From NCBI GenBank assembly GCA_964502995.1, contig CAZCZB010000008.1, positions 14,916-78,915 of the forward strand: 64,000 nt of DNA. The letters run 5' to 3'. This document shows positions 16,376 through 25,601 of the stretch, one piece after another. The stretch is from Bin87 sp964502995. Its GTDB lineage: Bacteria > Chloroflexota > Dehalococcoidia > Lucifugimonadales > UBA3495. The notes beneath the pieces are model-generated. The model was not told the DNA's origin. It saw only the letters and a program-made list of their open reading frames with translations, and ran no database searches. The first letter of the stretch is position 1. Every line of letters begins with the position of its first letter. The position numbers and the translations under genes are program-made.

Positions 16376-17647
16376 ATGTCCAGCCCGAATCCGGAAGATT
16401 CCAGTCGGCCGTCCCGTCAAGATCCCATAGCGCCCATCAGCGAGAAGCAGTTGGCTCGCCTCTGGCAGCGTCGGGCCGCCCGCCATGAGGCGTTCCATGC
16501 CGAGGACGGGCGCAGCATCCGAGTGCTGTATCCCGGCCGGCCCGGAGTCACCGCCGGCCCCGATTTCCGAGATGCCCTCCTGGCGATAGAAGGCCAGGGC
16601 ATCGTGCAGGGAGACGTAGAAATTCACCTGCGCCAGCGGGACTGGAACGGCCACGGCCATCACCGCGACCCCAACTACAACGGTGTCGCGCTGCACGTCG
16701 CGTTGGATCCTGCGCCCGAGCCGTCCAGAACCCACAGCGGCGGCGCGCCTCCCGTGGTGAATCCGTCCGCCCTGCTGGTTCACAGCACTGACGGCCAGCC
16801 CGACACCGATACCCGGGACCGCCTCTGGAACATCCTGGGCGACCACGGCTTCCGTCGTCCCGGCAGTCCGAACGAGATGAAAGCGCTGTTGAACCGCGCC
16901 GGCGACCAGCGATTCCTGGCTCACAGCCGGCGGTTCCGGACCCTCTTGTCCCACCAACGGCCCGAGCAAACCCTGTGGGAATCGGTCTGCGACGCGCTGG
17001 GTTATCGCAACAACCGCCATCCCTTCCTGATGCTGGCGTCGGCGGCGCCTTTTGTAATGCTGGCGACGCACGCCGCTCGTATCCCCAATTCGCAACGAGA
17101 GGCGACCGTCCGGATCTGGCTGCTCAGGCTGTCCGGATTCGAAACCGGGCCGGTTCCCGCCAAGCTTGGCCCCCCGTTGGATGCGAGCGAGTGGAGGTTG
17201 TTTCGGGTCCGCCCGCCCAACCATCCGCGGCGTCGCATCGCGGGCGCGGCTGCCCTGGTGTGCCGGTTCGCTTCGGTGGGCCTGGTCGCCGGCCTGGAAT
17301 CCCCGGTCGGCACCGGCCAGCCGGCGCGGTTAACCGCCTCCCTGGTGGTGGAGGACGCCGACGGCGCGACCGCTCCTGTCGGGCCGTCCCGAGCGCGGGA
17401 CATCGCCGTGAACGTCATCCTGCCCTTTCTCCACGGCCACCGCACGTCGTCGGGACACACCGCCAAAGCCGGCGCTGCGTTCCAGATGTATCGCGCCTTC
17501 GGACGGCTGACCGACAACGAAATTACCCGCGAAATGGCCGCCGCGCTCCAACCGCCGTCGTGGGGTCGCACCGCCGACAGCGCCCGCCGACAGCAGGGCC
17601 TGATCCACCTCCAACGCATCTTGTCCGGCGCATCCCCAGCAATGTAG
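16376..17647 (+). CDS. DUF2851 family protein
   Basis: 423 residues, the usual length of DUF2851 proteins. The characteristic N-terminal block is LYPGRPGVTAGPDFRDA...GDVEIHLRQRDWNGHGHHRDPNYNGVALHV (residues about 45-105; quoted in parts). It is rich in conserved His and Asp, suggesting a nuclease-like or metal-binding active site. The biochemical role of the family is not established. The gene ends at a 29-bp palindrome (17644) that partly overlaps its stop region. Confidence 0.85.
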   Translation: MSSPNPEDSSRPSRQDPIAPISEKQLARLWQRRAARHEAFHAEDGRSIRVLYPGRPGVTAGPDFRDALLAIEGQGIVQGDVEIHLRQRDWNGHGHHRDPNYNGVALHVALDPAPEPSRTHSGGAPPVVNPSALLVHSTDGQPDTDTRDRLWNILGDHGFRRPGSPNEMKALLNRAGDQRFLAHSRRFRTLLSHQRPEQTLWESVCDALGYRNNRHPFLMLASAAPFVMLATHAARIPNSQREATVRIWLLRLSGFETGPVPAKLGPPLDASEWRLFRVRPPNHPRRRIAGAAALVCRFASVGLVAGLESPVGTGQPARLTASLVVEDADGATAPVGPSRARDIAVNVILPFLHGHRTSSGHTAKAGAAFQMYRAFGRLTDNEITREMAAALQPPSWGRTADSARRQQGLIHLQRILSGASPAM

Positions 17648-17672
17648 GGGCGGGTCTCAGACCCGCCCCTAC
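17644..17672. repeat. 29-bp palindrome GTAGGGGC...GCCCCTAC, copy 2
   Basis: Perfect arms around a GGTCTCAGACC core. It begins within the stop codon region of the DUF2851 gene. Confidence 0.85.
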
Positions 17673-17771
17673 CTGATTAGAGCAACCGCCCCGATCCCGT
17701 CCAACCGCGCGCATGGGACGCCGTCTGCGGGTTTGGGGTGTTTTGCGCGCCCCGGAAACATCTCCCAAAAC

Positions 17772-17800
17772 GTAGGGGCGGGTCTCAGACCCGCCCCTAC
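17772..17800. repeat. 29-bp palindrome GTAGGGGC...GCCCCTAC, copy 3
   Basis: Identical to copy 2, 128 bp further on, just after the 3' end of the first cupin gene on the minus strand. Confidence 0.85.
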
Positions 17801-17826
17801 CGGACTGTGCAACTGCGGCGAGTGCG

Positions 17827-18159
17827 CTACTTCAACGGCACCGCCAGCGAAACCCGCGGTTCCTCGCCCACGTTGCGGATGATGTGGCCGTGTCCGGTCA
17901 GGTCTTCGGCCACCAGGACGTCGCCGGGGCCAAACTGGCGCTTCTCCCCGCTGGCGACCTCGATCTCCGCGCCGCCCGACATGAACACCACGTACTGGTG
18001 CCGGGGCGCCGTGTGATAGTCCTGCCACCATCCGGGAGGCCGCTGACCCACCGTGATGTCTCCGGGCCCCACGTCGTTGGCGATCTCGGCGAACTGGTCG
18101 GCGGTCAACTCCTGGAAGTGCGACTCGCCGTCGTCGCCGGCATAAATGCGTATGATCAT
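17827..18159 (-). CDS. Small cupin-domain protein, paralogue 1
   Basis: 110 residues, ATG with GAGGGA upstream. A single cupin barrel: APRHQYVVFMSGGAEIEVASG (motif 1 region) and FGPGDVLVAEDLTGHGHIIR (motif 2 region, with His). The N-terminal IRIYAGDDGESHFQEL is shared nearly word for word with the next two genes. Third in transcription order of three tandem minus-strand paralogues. The ligand and reaction are unknown; small cupins can be sugar-binding, dioxygenase-like or isomerase-like. Confidence 0.8.
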   Translation of the reverse strand: MIIRIYAGDDGESHFQELTADQFAEIANDVGPGDITVGQRPPGWWQDYHTAPRHQYVVFMSGGAEIEVASGEKRQFGPGDVLVAEDLTGHGHIIRNVGEEPRVSLAVPLK

Positions 18160-18174
18160 GTTTCCCTCACCCTT

Positions 18175-18516
18175 CTAATCGGCCAGCGGCACGGCCAACG
18201 ACACCCGGTACTCGTCGCCGATGCTGCGGGCGATGTGGCCGTGGCCGGTCAGATCCTCCGCCACCAGCACGTCGCCGGGGAACATGCGCACCGTGGTGCC
18301 GTCCGCCACCTCAAACTCCGCGATGCCGCTCATGTTAACCACGTACTGACGTCGGGGCGCGTTGTGGTAGTCCGAGAAACTGGGCGACTCGCGCCGGTTC
18401 ACGATGATGTCGCCCTCGCCCACGTTGTTGGCGATGTCGGCAAACTGGTCGGCCGTCAGATCCTCAAAGTGGCTTTCGCCGTCGCTGCCGCTGTACACCC
18501 TTACGATCTGTCCCAT
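18175..18516 (-). CDS. Small cupin-domain protein, paralogue 2
   Basis: 113 residues; AGGAGGT lies 4-5 nt before the ATG. Same layout as its neighbours: IVRVYSGSDGESHFEDLTAD, then APRRQYVVNMSGIAEFEVAD and MFPGDVLVAEDLTGHGHIAR. It starts 15 bp upstream of paralogue 1, so the two form a transcript. It is clearly a tandem duplicate, most similar to paralogue 1. Confidence 0.8.
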   Translation of the reverse strand: MGQIVRVYSGSDGESHFEDLTADQFADIANNVGEGDIIVNRRESPSFSDYHNAPRRQYVVNMSGIAEFEVADGTTVRMFPGDVLVAEDLTGHGHIARSIGDEYRVSLAVPLAD

Positions 18517-18565
18517 GTTGACCTCCTGTATTTTCGGTCTGTGCTGTCGAATGAATTGGGTACCG

Positions 18566-18904
18566 TCAGCCCGCCAGCGGAATCACCGCCGTGAGGCTCG
18601 GCGCGTCTCCCACGACGCGAGTCGTGTGTCCCTGCCCGGTGGTGTCTTCCACGAGGCGCGCGTCGCCGGGCCCGTAACGGAAAGTCGTGCCGTCGCCCAG
18701 CCCGATCTCGATCTCGCCGCGCAGCGAGATGATGTACTGCCGTCGCGGCGCGGGATGCCAGTCGATGAAATGACCCGGCGGCCACTCGCGGAATGAAATC
18801 GACTGCGTGGCCTGCGCCTCGCCAAGCTCCGGGTGGTCCGCCAGGCTGGTTTCCTCGATGTGCGACTGCCCGTCGTCGCCCGCGTAGAGTCGGTAAATTG
18901 CCAT
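18566..18904 (-). CDS. Small cupin-domain protein, paralogue 3
   Basis: 112 residues from the ATG at 18904 (AGGTGA upstream). IYRLYAGDDGQSHIEETSL opens the protein, APRRQYIISLRGEIEIGLGD and YGPGDARLVEDTTGQGHTTR form the cupin motifs. It is the most diverged of the three: the second motif reads RLVEDTTGQGH instead of VLVAEDLTGHGH. First in transcription order. Confidence 0.8.
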   Translation of the reverse strand: MAIYRLYAGDDGQSHIEETSLADHPELGEAQATQSISFREWPPGHFIDWHPAPRRQYIISLRGEIEIGLGDGTTFRYGPGDARLVEDTTGQGHTTRVVGDAPSLTAVIPLAG

Positions 18905-19055
18905 CGCTTCACCTGCGCAATTGGGCGTGTGCCCGAACTGCCGCCATATTACGCGCCTCCAACCCCAGCGGCAACCGCGCTCGGACCAATGACATGGCGG
19001 TTGGCCCAGTCGGGTATCACGCGTACCCACTTTGTCATTGCGAGTCCGCCTGCGG

Positions 19056-19070
19056 TCCGCCGGTGGCGGA
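19056..19070. repeat. TCCGCC-GGT-GGCGGA palindrome
   Basis: A perfect copy inside MITE-like element 1. Confidence 0.75.
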
Positions 19071-19131
19071 TGGCAATCTCGTTGACTGGCGGACGCTCCT
19101 CCCTTCGGCGGGATTGCCGCGTCCGCCGCCG

Positions 19132-19146
19132 GCGGACTCGCAATGA
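19132..19146. repeat. TCCGCC-GCC-GGCGGA palindrome
   Basis: A perfect copy inside MITE-like element 1, next to its right inner repeat. Confidence 0.75.
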
Positions 19147-19290
19147 CAGTTCAACAAAATGGGTACGCGTGAGCCCGTCGGGTTTGTTGCAATTTGCAAA
19201 CGGGTCAAATCCAATCCTGTATGCCCTGCGCATCCGTGAAAGTGAGCTTCCTGCGCGGCGGGCGCGATGCGACCGGGGCCTGGCCCGGTT

Positions 19291-19296
19291 TATACT
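19291..19296 (+). promoter_or_regulatory. Likely -10 box of ligA
   Basis: TATACT 39 nt upstream of the ligA ATG; no good -35 match 17 bp further upstream. Confidence 0.4.
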
Positions 19297-19335
19297 GTGC
19301 TTATCCACGAATTGCGTTGCAGGACGGTGCAGCCA

Positions 19336-21438
19336 ATGACCACGCAGACCCAGGATTTTAACGCGGATCAATCCCCGTCGGAACGGGCGCGGCGTTTGCG
19401 AGACGAGTTGTGGTTCCACAACGACCGCTACTACAACGACGACTCCCCCGTCATCAGCGACGGCCAGTACGACGCGCTCATGCAGGAGTTGCGCGAACTG
19501 GAAGCGGCCCACCCGGAATGTCGAGCGTCCAACTCGCCCACCCAGATGGTGGGCGGCAGCGCATCCGACCGCTTCCCGCAGGTCGAGCATCCGATTCCCA
19601 TGTTGAGCCTGGGCAACGCATTCGACCGGGAGGGCCTGGAAGCCTGGCACCGCCGCGTTTCCGACCTGCTGGACGGCCAACCCTTCCGCATGGTCGCCGA
19701 GTTGAAAATCGACGGCCTGGCCGTTCGGTTGGTGTACCAGGACGGCGAGTTTGTCCTGGGCGCCACCCGCGGCAACGGCCAGACCGGCGAGGACGTCACC
19801 CGCAACCTTCGCCAGGTGGCCAGCATCCCCCACACCCTCACCGGCGATTTTCCCGCCGTGCTGGAGGCGCGCGGCGAGGTGTACCTGCCGCTGGACAGCT
19901 TCCGGCGCATGAACGAGGATCGCGCCCGAGAGGGCGAGCCTCTCTACGCCAACCCCCGCAACACCGGCGCCGGCACCATCCGCCAACTGGACCCCGAGGT
20001 CACCCGCAGTCGCGGAATGCAGATCTGGACCTACAGCCTCAACGACGCCGGCGACGCCGCGATGCCGTCCGGCCACTGGGATGCCCTCCAGCGCCTCGAC
20101 GGGTACGGGTTCCGGGTCAACGAATTGAACCGCGTTTTCGACACCGTGGATGAGGTCTGCGATTTCTACGACGAGATGCTCGAAAAGCGCCACTACTGGA
20201 ACTACGAGGCCGACGGCGTCGTGGTCAAGGTGGACAGCCTGGCCCAGCAGAACGCCCTCGGATTCGCGGGCCGCGAGCCCCGCTGGGCCATCGCCTACAA
20301 GTTCCCCGCCGAACGCGCCAACACCCGCCTGCTCGACATCGTGATCAACGTCGGACGCACCGGCAGCCTCAATCCCCAGGCAATCCTGGAGCCCGTAGTG
20401 GTGAGCGGCGCGACCGTGCAGCACGCCTCATTGCATAACGAGGAGGACATCCACCGCAAGGATATCCGCATCGGCGACATGGTCGAGATCGAGCGCGCCG
20501 GCGACGTGATCCCCCACGTCATCGCCCCGGTTGAGATGCCCGGCGAGGAACGCGGCCCCGTGTTCCGAATGCCCGAGCGCTGCCCCGAGTGCGGCACCGC
20601 CGTCGTCAAGGTCGAGGGCGACGCCATGCACCGCTGCCCCAACTCCGCCTGTCCGGCCCAGTTCTTCGAGTCGCTCAAGCACTTCGTCAGCCGCAGCGCC
20701 ATGGACATGGACGGCCTCGGCGAACAGTGGTGTCGCGTCCTCATCGACCACGGCCTGGTCTCCGACGTTTCTGATCTCTACGGATTGACCGAGGAGCAGT
20801 TGGTGCAGTTGGACCGCATGGGCGAAAAGCTCGCCACCCGCATCCTCACCAACATCGAGGCCAGCAAGCAGCGGCCGCTGGCCCGCATCCTGTTCGCCCT
20901 GGGCATCCTGCACGTGGGCGCGGAGGTGGCCGAACTGCTGGCCGGACGCTACGCCAGCATCGATGAAATCGCCCAGGCCGAGGTCGAGCAACTCACCGAA
21001 ATCGACGGCATCGGCCCCCGCATCGCCGAGAGCATTGTCAGTTACTTCGCCACCGAGCGCAACCGGCAGACCATCGCCGGACTCCGCGACGCCGGAGTGC
21101 AACTGTGGCAGGAATTGGTCGTAGTCGATCCGTCCAGCCTGCCCTGGCAGGGACAGACTTTCGTGATCACCGGCACCCTGTCGTCCATGACCCGTCGGGA
21201 AGCGGAGGGGAAGGTCAAGGAATTGGGCGCGTCCACGTCTTCGTCCGTTAGCCGCAAGACCAACTGGGTGGTGGCCGGAGAGTCCGCCGGCAGCAAGCTC
21301 GCCACGGCGGAACGCCTGGGCGTCCCCGTGCTCGATGAGGATGGTCTGCTGGCCTTGCTGGCCCAACCGGAATCAATCCACGCCGCCGCCGATACGGACG
21401 CCGACCCTCCGGCAGTCGAGTCGCCGACCCTTCTCTGA
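19336..21438 (+). CDS. ligA: NAD-dependent DNA ligase
   Basis: 700 residues from the ATG at 19336; an in-frame ATG 23 codons upstream overlaps the promoter and is not favoured. Domains in order: Ia (NAD binding, residues 1-70); adenylation domain with the nucleophilic Lys in ELKIDGLAV (about residue 122); OB fold; a four-Cys zinc finger CPEC...CPNSACPAQ (about 420-440); HhH repeats (LDRMGEKLATRIL, LTEIDGIGPRIAESI); and a C-terminal BRCT domain (GQTFVITGTLSSMTRREAEG...GSKLATAERLGV). It seals nicks in replication and repair. The length and all catalytic motifs are normal. Confidence 0.96.
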   Translation: MTTQTQDFNADQSPSERARRLRDELWFHNDRYYNDDSPVISDGQYDALMQELRELEAAHPECRASNSPTQMVGGSASDRFPQVEHPIPMLSLGNAFDREGLEAWHRRVSDLLDGQPFRMVAELKIDGLAVRLVYQDGEFVLGATRGNGQTGEDVTRNLRQVASIPHTLTGDFPAVLEARGEVYLPLDSFRRMNEDRAREGEPLYANPRNTGAGTIRQLDPEVTRSRGMQIWTYSLNDAGDAAMPSGHWDALQRLDGYGFRVNELNRVFDTVDEVCDFYDEMLEKRHYWNYEADGVVVKVDSLAQQNALGFAGREPRWAIAYKFPAERANTRLLDIVINVGRTGSLNPQAILEPVVVSGATVQHASLHNEEDIHRKDIRIGDMVEIERAGDVIPHVIAPVEMPGEERGPVFRMPERCPECGTAVVKVEGDAMHRCPNSACPAQFFESLKHFVSRSAMDMDGLGEQWCRVLIDHGLVSDVSDLYGLTEEQLVQLDRMGEKLATRILTNIEASKQRPLARILFALGILHVGAEVAELLAGRYASIDEIAQAEVEQLTEIDGIGPRIAESIVSYFATERNRQTIAGLRDAGVQLWQELVVVDPSSLPWQGQTFVITGTLSSMTRREAEGKVKELGASTSSSVSRKTNWVVAGESAGSKLATAERLGVPVLDEDGLLALLAQPESIHAAADTDADPPAVESPTLL

Positions 21439-21469
21439 TGTCAAATGCCAACGCATATCAAGTTGCAAC

Positions 21470-21497
21470 GTAGGGGCGAATAATTATTCGCCCCTAT
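21470..21497. repeat. 28-bp palindrome GTAGGGGC...GCCCCTAT, copy 4
   Basis: The core reads AATAATTATT; the last base breaks the symmetry. It lies between ligA and the PPOX gene, both of which end here (convergent). Confidence 0.85.
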
Positions 21498-21573
21498 CCG
21501 TGCAAAACCGCCGCTGCCGCCCCAATGGATCCCCGCCAAAACGCAAACCATCGCGCGGAACCTGGCCCGGCGC

Positions 21574-22008
21574 CTACCGTATCAACCCGTACACTCGCTC
21601 GGGTTTCAGCGTTACGATCACCGCGTCCTGCTGCACCATGGCGCGGTCGTATTCCTCCCAGTCCGGATGCTCGTTGTCGCCGCAGGCCATGAACGCCTCC
21701 CGGAGCTTCACGCGCATTGCCTCTGCATCGGTGTTTTGGTAGTCGGCCAGCGTCACGGTGCCTTCCACGACCGCGAACTGCCGCCAGTCTTCGGCCACCG
21801 CCATCACGTTGCAGCGGTTGTTGCGGCGCAGGTTGCGCACCTTGTAGGACGTGCCCCGAACCGTTACGAATATGGGGCCGTCGTCGCCCTCGAAGGGCGA
21901 TACGCCGCACACGACGATGCTGGTCTGGGCCGAGCCGTCCCTGCGGAAGGTGTTGATCACCCCACGGTGATTGGTTGCAAAAAACTGCTTGACATCGCTG
22001 AATTCCAT
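21574..22008 (-). CDS. PPOX-class pyridoxamine 5'-phosphate oxidase-like / F420-dependent protein
   Basis: 144 residues, the standard size of single-domain PPOX (split beta-barrel flavin- or F420-binding) proteins. Visible landmarks: FFATNHRGVINTFRRDGSAQTSIV at the start, VRGTSYKVRNLRRNNRCNVMAV (cofactor phosphate-binding strand) and an EWEEYDRAM-like tail (DWEEYDRAM). Likely reduces or oxidises a small molecule with F420 or FMN; the substrate is unknown. Start ATG at 22008 with AGGAGCGCG upstream. Convergent with ligA. Confidence 0.78.
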   Translation of the reverse strand: MEFSDVKQFFATNHRGVINTFRRDGSAQTSIVVCGVSPFEGDDGPIFVTVRGTSYKVRNLRRNNRCNVMAVAEDWRQFAVVEGTVTLADYQNTDAEAMRVKLREAFMACGDNEHPDWEEYDRAMVQQDAVIVTLKPERVYGLIR

Positions 22009-22059
22009 TTCGCGCTCCTCAGGATGGTCTGTTGTAAAACCGGTCGGTTGTAAGGGTTG

Positions 22060-24549
22060 TCAGTTGTCGCCGCCACTGCCGGACACTTCGTAAATCGCCA
22101 CTCCATCCGACTCGAACTCAGGCGTGAGCCAACCCGCTTCCACCCACTTTACCATTCGCTCGCCCACGTCGTGCCCGTAAGCCGACGTTTCCCGGGATCC
22201 GACCACCAACCACCGGACGCCGTAGTGCTGCAGCAAGCCGCGAGCCTCCACGGCGTTGTCGGAGGTGTACACGGTTTCCACGTCGGCGCGGCGTCGGGCC
22301 AGTTCGGGGTTGATGTCGTCGCCGCGCCACTGTCGCTCGTGGCCCTCCCACGACAACGGGGTCGCGCGACCGGTGGCCGCCGAAAAACCGCCGTAGCCGG
22401 AATAGTCGTTCCCAACCGCCTCCAGGATCCGACCCGGCCCGGCCGACTCCGCCAACCACATGATCGCCTCGTATTCGCCGGGCTCCGAACGCCGCAGGAA
22501 CTCCAGGCCCGACAGCGTATTGTCGCTCCAGCCCTCGCCGTCGGACGTCCATCCGGTCCGCTCCAGGATTGCTCCCGCCGGATAGTACGTGGACGCCAGC
22601 AGCAGGACTGCAACCACCGCAACCCACGTCAGCCGCAGCGTCGATACCAGCATCGGCCACTCCGTGATCCACTGCTGTCTGATCGGAATTGCCAGCATGT
22701 AATACATGCCCACAGCGCCTGCGATGCCCAGCAGCAGCCACGCCTGGTAATAGAACTTGAACACCGTGTTCATCCGGTTGCCGAACTGGTCGGAGATGTG
22801 GAACAACTCCGCGCCGCCCAGCAGGAAGAATCCGACCGCCGCCAGAGCCAGCGCGAACACCAACCACTGCGTCCGTCCCGTGCCCCACGACAGAACGACC
22901 GCGCAATACGCCGACGCCGCGCCCACCAACAGCAGCGGCAACGCCAGCATCAACCGGCCCACCACCAGCCCATCGGCAAGCGACACGTCGTCCGGCGACA
23001 CGGAAACACGCACCGCCACGCCAATCAGCCACACCGCGAACACTGCCACCGCAATCCCCACGAACACGATCCCCACGCCACGACGATCTCCGGAGGGCCA
23101 CCCTGCGTCCAGCGCGGCCCGTCCCACAAACCCGGCGGCCAGAATGGCAGGCGCGCCGATCACGGCGAAGAAGAGAAACGGTCGGCTCGATGGCCCCGTG
23201 TACGGCAGAATCCCCGAAGTCTGGCTGTCGAACGAAAGATAGAACGGCAGGTACAGGATGACGCCGGCCACCGCCAGCGCGATGGTTGCCAGGGCCGCCT
23301 GACCCATTGGTTGCGCCAGCGCCGCGATTCCCGCGGGTCGGATCGTCTCATCGGCAGGTGGCGGCCCGTGCAGGGTTACCGGCGGCGGCCGGGATTTCCA
23401 GGAGATCCACCGCAGCGCAGCAGCGCCGCCCACGATGAACAGGTACACCGGAAAGTCCCACGCGTTGATGAACGCCAGTCCGCCGAGAGTCAGGGCCAGT
23501 GTTCCGAATTCCCACGGGCGCTGGGTCAGCCAGTTGATGTCCGGCGGATCCGATGCTATGAGGATGGACAGCGCCAGGGACAACGCCAGCGTCAGGAACG
23601 GCAGCGCGGTCACGTGGGCGTGCAGATCGCCCAGCAGAAAGCTGAACATGGGAAACTCGGTGATCGTGTAGTCCAACGACGCGCCACTCTCGGCCAGCGT
23701 ATCGATCACCCGCGTTCCGCGCCACCACCACCAGAACCCGTCGGGCAGCCACCCGCTGCCGCCGGCGGGAGGTTCCAACCCTTTTATTCCGATCCAGTTC
23801 CAGACTCCCTCGCCGCCGAAACCGCGCACGTATGCGAATTCCAGCGCCCCCGACAGGTTGGACAGCAGCGCGATGGCCAGCGCCGCGCCGACGCCCACCA
23901 CCAGCGCGGGCGTTACCCGCGAACCGCCCAGCCGCAGCAGCCCGTAGATCAACCCCAGGACTCCTGCGCCCAACATGGCGGGCAGGGTCGCCACCGCCAA
24001 GTTGTATGCCACCGGCGACGGAACGCCGGTCAGCGTTTTCAGCATTGCGGCGACGTGATGGCCGCCGTAGTAGTAGGCGATGGCGTGGCCCGAAAACCAT
24101 GGGTCTTCGGGTGGAAACTCGGTAGCGTTGGCGACGGCGTTGAAAATCCCGAAGTCCATCGGCTTTTCGGTGTGGTTGATGGCGGGAACTTCGCTGATTA
24201 CCAGCGCCCAGAAGGCGAACAGCGCCAGGAAAAGCGCCTCCGTGGTTGCCACCACCGTCCAGCGACGGCGCAAGAAATCGCCCAGTTCCGCCCGCCTGCG
24301 CCACGCCAGGCTTCCCGAAACCGCGGCCATCAGGATCAGCGCCGCGCCAATGCCCGCCTGCGAGTTCGGGATCACCCCCAGCGTCCCGCCGACCCAGGTA
24401 ATCCACCCCAGCAGAAGTATGCCGAGGGCCCGCGATACCGCCCATCCGCGATCCGCGAGCCGGCCCAGTCCGGTGACGCTCGATGCGATCGGGAACCCGA
24501 CGAGGGACATCGCCCAGAGGGCGATCAGCCAGGCGAGAATGTCCGGCAC
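22060..24549 (-). CDS. DUF2298 (Chlor_Arch_YYY) integral membrane protein
   Basis: 829 residues and about 18-20 hydrophobic segments. The family's hallmark block is present: HTEKPMDFGIFNAVANATEFPPEDPWFSGHAIAYYYGGH (about residues 128-166, quoted in part), including the YYY motif. A soluble tail (about 700-829) follows the last membrane segment (NYDNTLSGLEFLRRSEPGEYEAIMWL and HYGVRWLVVGSRE). The fold resembles GT-C glycosyltransferases, and the family is known mainly from Chloroflexota and Archaea, so it is useful as a taxonomic clue. The function is unproven; polyprenyl-linked sugar transfer is a reasonable guess. Confidence 0.85.
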   Translation of the reverse strand: MPDILAWLIALWAMSLVGFPIASSVTGLGRLADRGWAVSRALGILLLGWITWVGGTLGVIPNSQAGIGAALILMAAVSGSLAWRRRAELGDFLRRRWTVVATTEALFLALFAFWALVISEVPAINHTEKPMDFGIFNAVANATEFPPEDPWFSGHAIAYYYGGHHVAAMLKTLTGVPSPVAYNLAVATLPAMLGAGVLGLIYGLLRLGGSRVTPALVVGVGAALAIALLSNLSGALEFAYVRGFGGEGVWNWIGIKGLEPPAGGSGWLPDGFWWWWRGTRVIDTLAESGASLDYTITEFPMFSFLLGDLHAHVTALPFLTLALSLALSILIASDPPDINWLTQRPWEFGTLALTLGGLAFINAWDFPVYLFIVGGAAALRWISWKSRPPPVTLHGPPPADETIRPAGIAALAQPMGQAALATIALAVAGVILYLPFYLSFDSQTSGILPYTGPSSRPFLFFAVIGAPAILAAGFVGRAALDAGWPSGDRRGVGIVFVGIAVAVFAVWLIGVAVRVSVSPDDVSLADGLVVGRLMLALPLLLVGAASAYCAVVLSWGTGRTQWLVFALALAAVGFFLLGGAELFHISDQFGNRMNTVFKFYYQAWLLLGIAGAVGMYYMLAIPIRQQWITEWPMLVSTLRLTWVAVVAVLLLASTYYPAGAILERTGWTSDGEGWSDNTLSGLEFLRRSEPGEYEAIMWLAESAGPGRILEAVGNDYSGYGGFSAATGRATPLSWEGHERQWRGDDINPELARRRADVETVYTSDNAVEARGLLQHYGVRWLVVGSRETSAYGHDVGERMVKWVEAGWLTPEFESDGVAIYEVSGSGGDN

Positions 24550-24571
24550 GGCAAGTCGTTAGCGGCGGCGG

Positions 24572-25531
24572 TCAGCCGGTGGGAGCCAGCATGGCGTCCA
24601 CGAAATCCTGCGGGTCAAAGGGCGCGATGTCGTCCAGACCCTCTCCGGTGCCGATGAACAGGATCGGAACCCCCAGTTCGCGGCGGATGGAAAGGACGAT
24701 GCCGCCCCGCGCCGTGCCGTCCAGTTTTGCCAGGAATATGCCGGTGCAGCCCACCGCGTCGGTGAATGCCCGCGCCTGCGTCAACCCGTTGTGGCCCGTG
24801 GTGGCGTCCAGCGTGAGGATGACCTGGTGCGGCGCGGCGTCGTCCAAACCGTTGATGACCCGGCGCACCTTGCGCAGTTCGTCCATCAGGTTGTTGCGGG
24901 TGTGCAGCCGTCCGGCGGTATCGACGATCAGGATGTCCGCGCCGCGGGCCCGCGCGGCTTGCCAGGCGTCAAAGGCCACGGCGCCTGGATCCGCGCCATG
25001 CTGGTGGCTGATGACATCCACGCCGACGCGTGAGCCCAGGATCTCCAGTTGTTCCTCGGCGGCGGCGCGGAACGTGTCGGCCGCCCCCAGCACCACCTTC
25101 TTGCCCGACGTGGTGAAGTGGTGGGCAAGCTTCGCGATGCTGGTGGTCTTGCCGACCCCGTTGACGCCGCACATCAGAATCACATAGGGATGGGCGATGC
25201 TGTCGTCGTCGGCCCAGGCGTCCGCGTCCGAATCCGCGGAAAGCTCGGCGGACAGCAGTTCCTTGAGCCGCGAGAACGCCTGCTCGCCATCACCGATGCG
25301 GCCGGCTCGAACGTCGGCGCGCAGGTCGTCCAGCACGTTCATGGTCGTCTCGACGCTCACGTCGGCGGAAATGAGGATCTCTTCCAGTTCATCCCACGTC
25401 GAGTCGTCCAGCTGCGCCGAGGAAAAAAGGCTGCGGATGCGGCCGAACCAGCCCTCCCGGCTGCGCTTGACGCCGGCGTCGGTCTGCTCCCGGTTCACCC
25501 GTTCGCGGTTGCGTTTGAATATGGAAAACAT
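24572..25531 (-). CDS. ftsY: Signal recognition particle receptor FtsY
   Basis: 319 residues, the short form without a long acidic A domain. The N-domain helical bundle covers 1-100. The G domain has the P-loop GVNGVGKTTSIAKLA (about residue 128), DTFRAAAEEQLEIL, DTAGRLHTRNNLMDEL, TKLD-equivalent LAKLDGTARGG, and the closing FIGTGEGLDDIAPFDPQDFV. It docks SRP-ribosome complexes at the membrane. It follows rnc on the same strand (71 bp apart), an rnc-ftsY order seen in many bacteria. Confidence 0.95.
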   Translation of the reverse strand: MFSIFKRNRERVNREQTDAGVKRSREGWFGRIRSLFSSAQLDDSTWDELEEILISADVSVETTMNVLDDLRADVRAGRIGDGEQAFSRLKELLSAELSADSDADAWADDDSIAHPYVILMCGVNGVGKTTSIAKLAHHFTTSGKKVVLGAADTFRAAAEEQLEILGSRVGVDVISHQHGADPGAVAFDAWQAARARGADILIVDTAGRLHTRNNLMDELRKVRRVINGLDDAAPHQVILTLDATTGHNGLTQARAFTDAVGCTGIFLAKLDGTARGGIVLSIRRELGVPILFIGTGEGLDDIAPFDPQDFVDAMLAPTG

Positions 25532-25601
25532 GGCGGGCAGAGGTTATCAGCGTAACTCCGGGGGCGCAAGTTCGGCCGGGCGCGCGCTCGTCCGACCGGG
25601 T

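Larger units (their letters stand above)
19017..19172. mobile_element. MITE-like element 1 (GTCATTGCGAG inverted repeats)
   Basis: Outer 13-bp perfect inverted repeats TCACGCGTACCCA (19017-19029) and TGGGTACGCGTGA (19160-19172) enclose inner repeats TTGTCATTGCGAGTCCGCC and GGCGGACTCGCAATGACA. The interior carries two TCCGCC-NNN-GGCGGA palindromes (19056, 19132) and has no coding capacity. The GTCATTGCGAG...GCAATCTC type of repeat occurs in several bacterial phyla. A relative is at 27088. Confidence 0.75.

Noticed and set aside
22057..24657. Very long open frame on the plus strand opposite the DUF2298 gene
   Set aside because: It mirrors the GC-rich codon pattern of the real gene, is Pro/Arg/Gln-rich, and has no domain.
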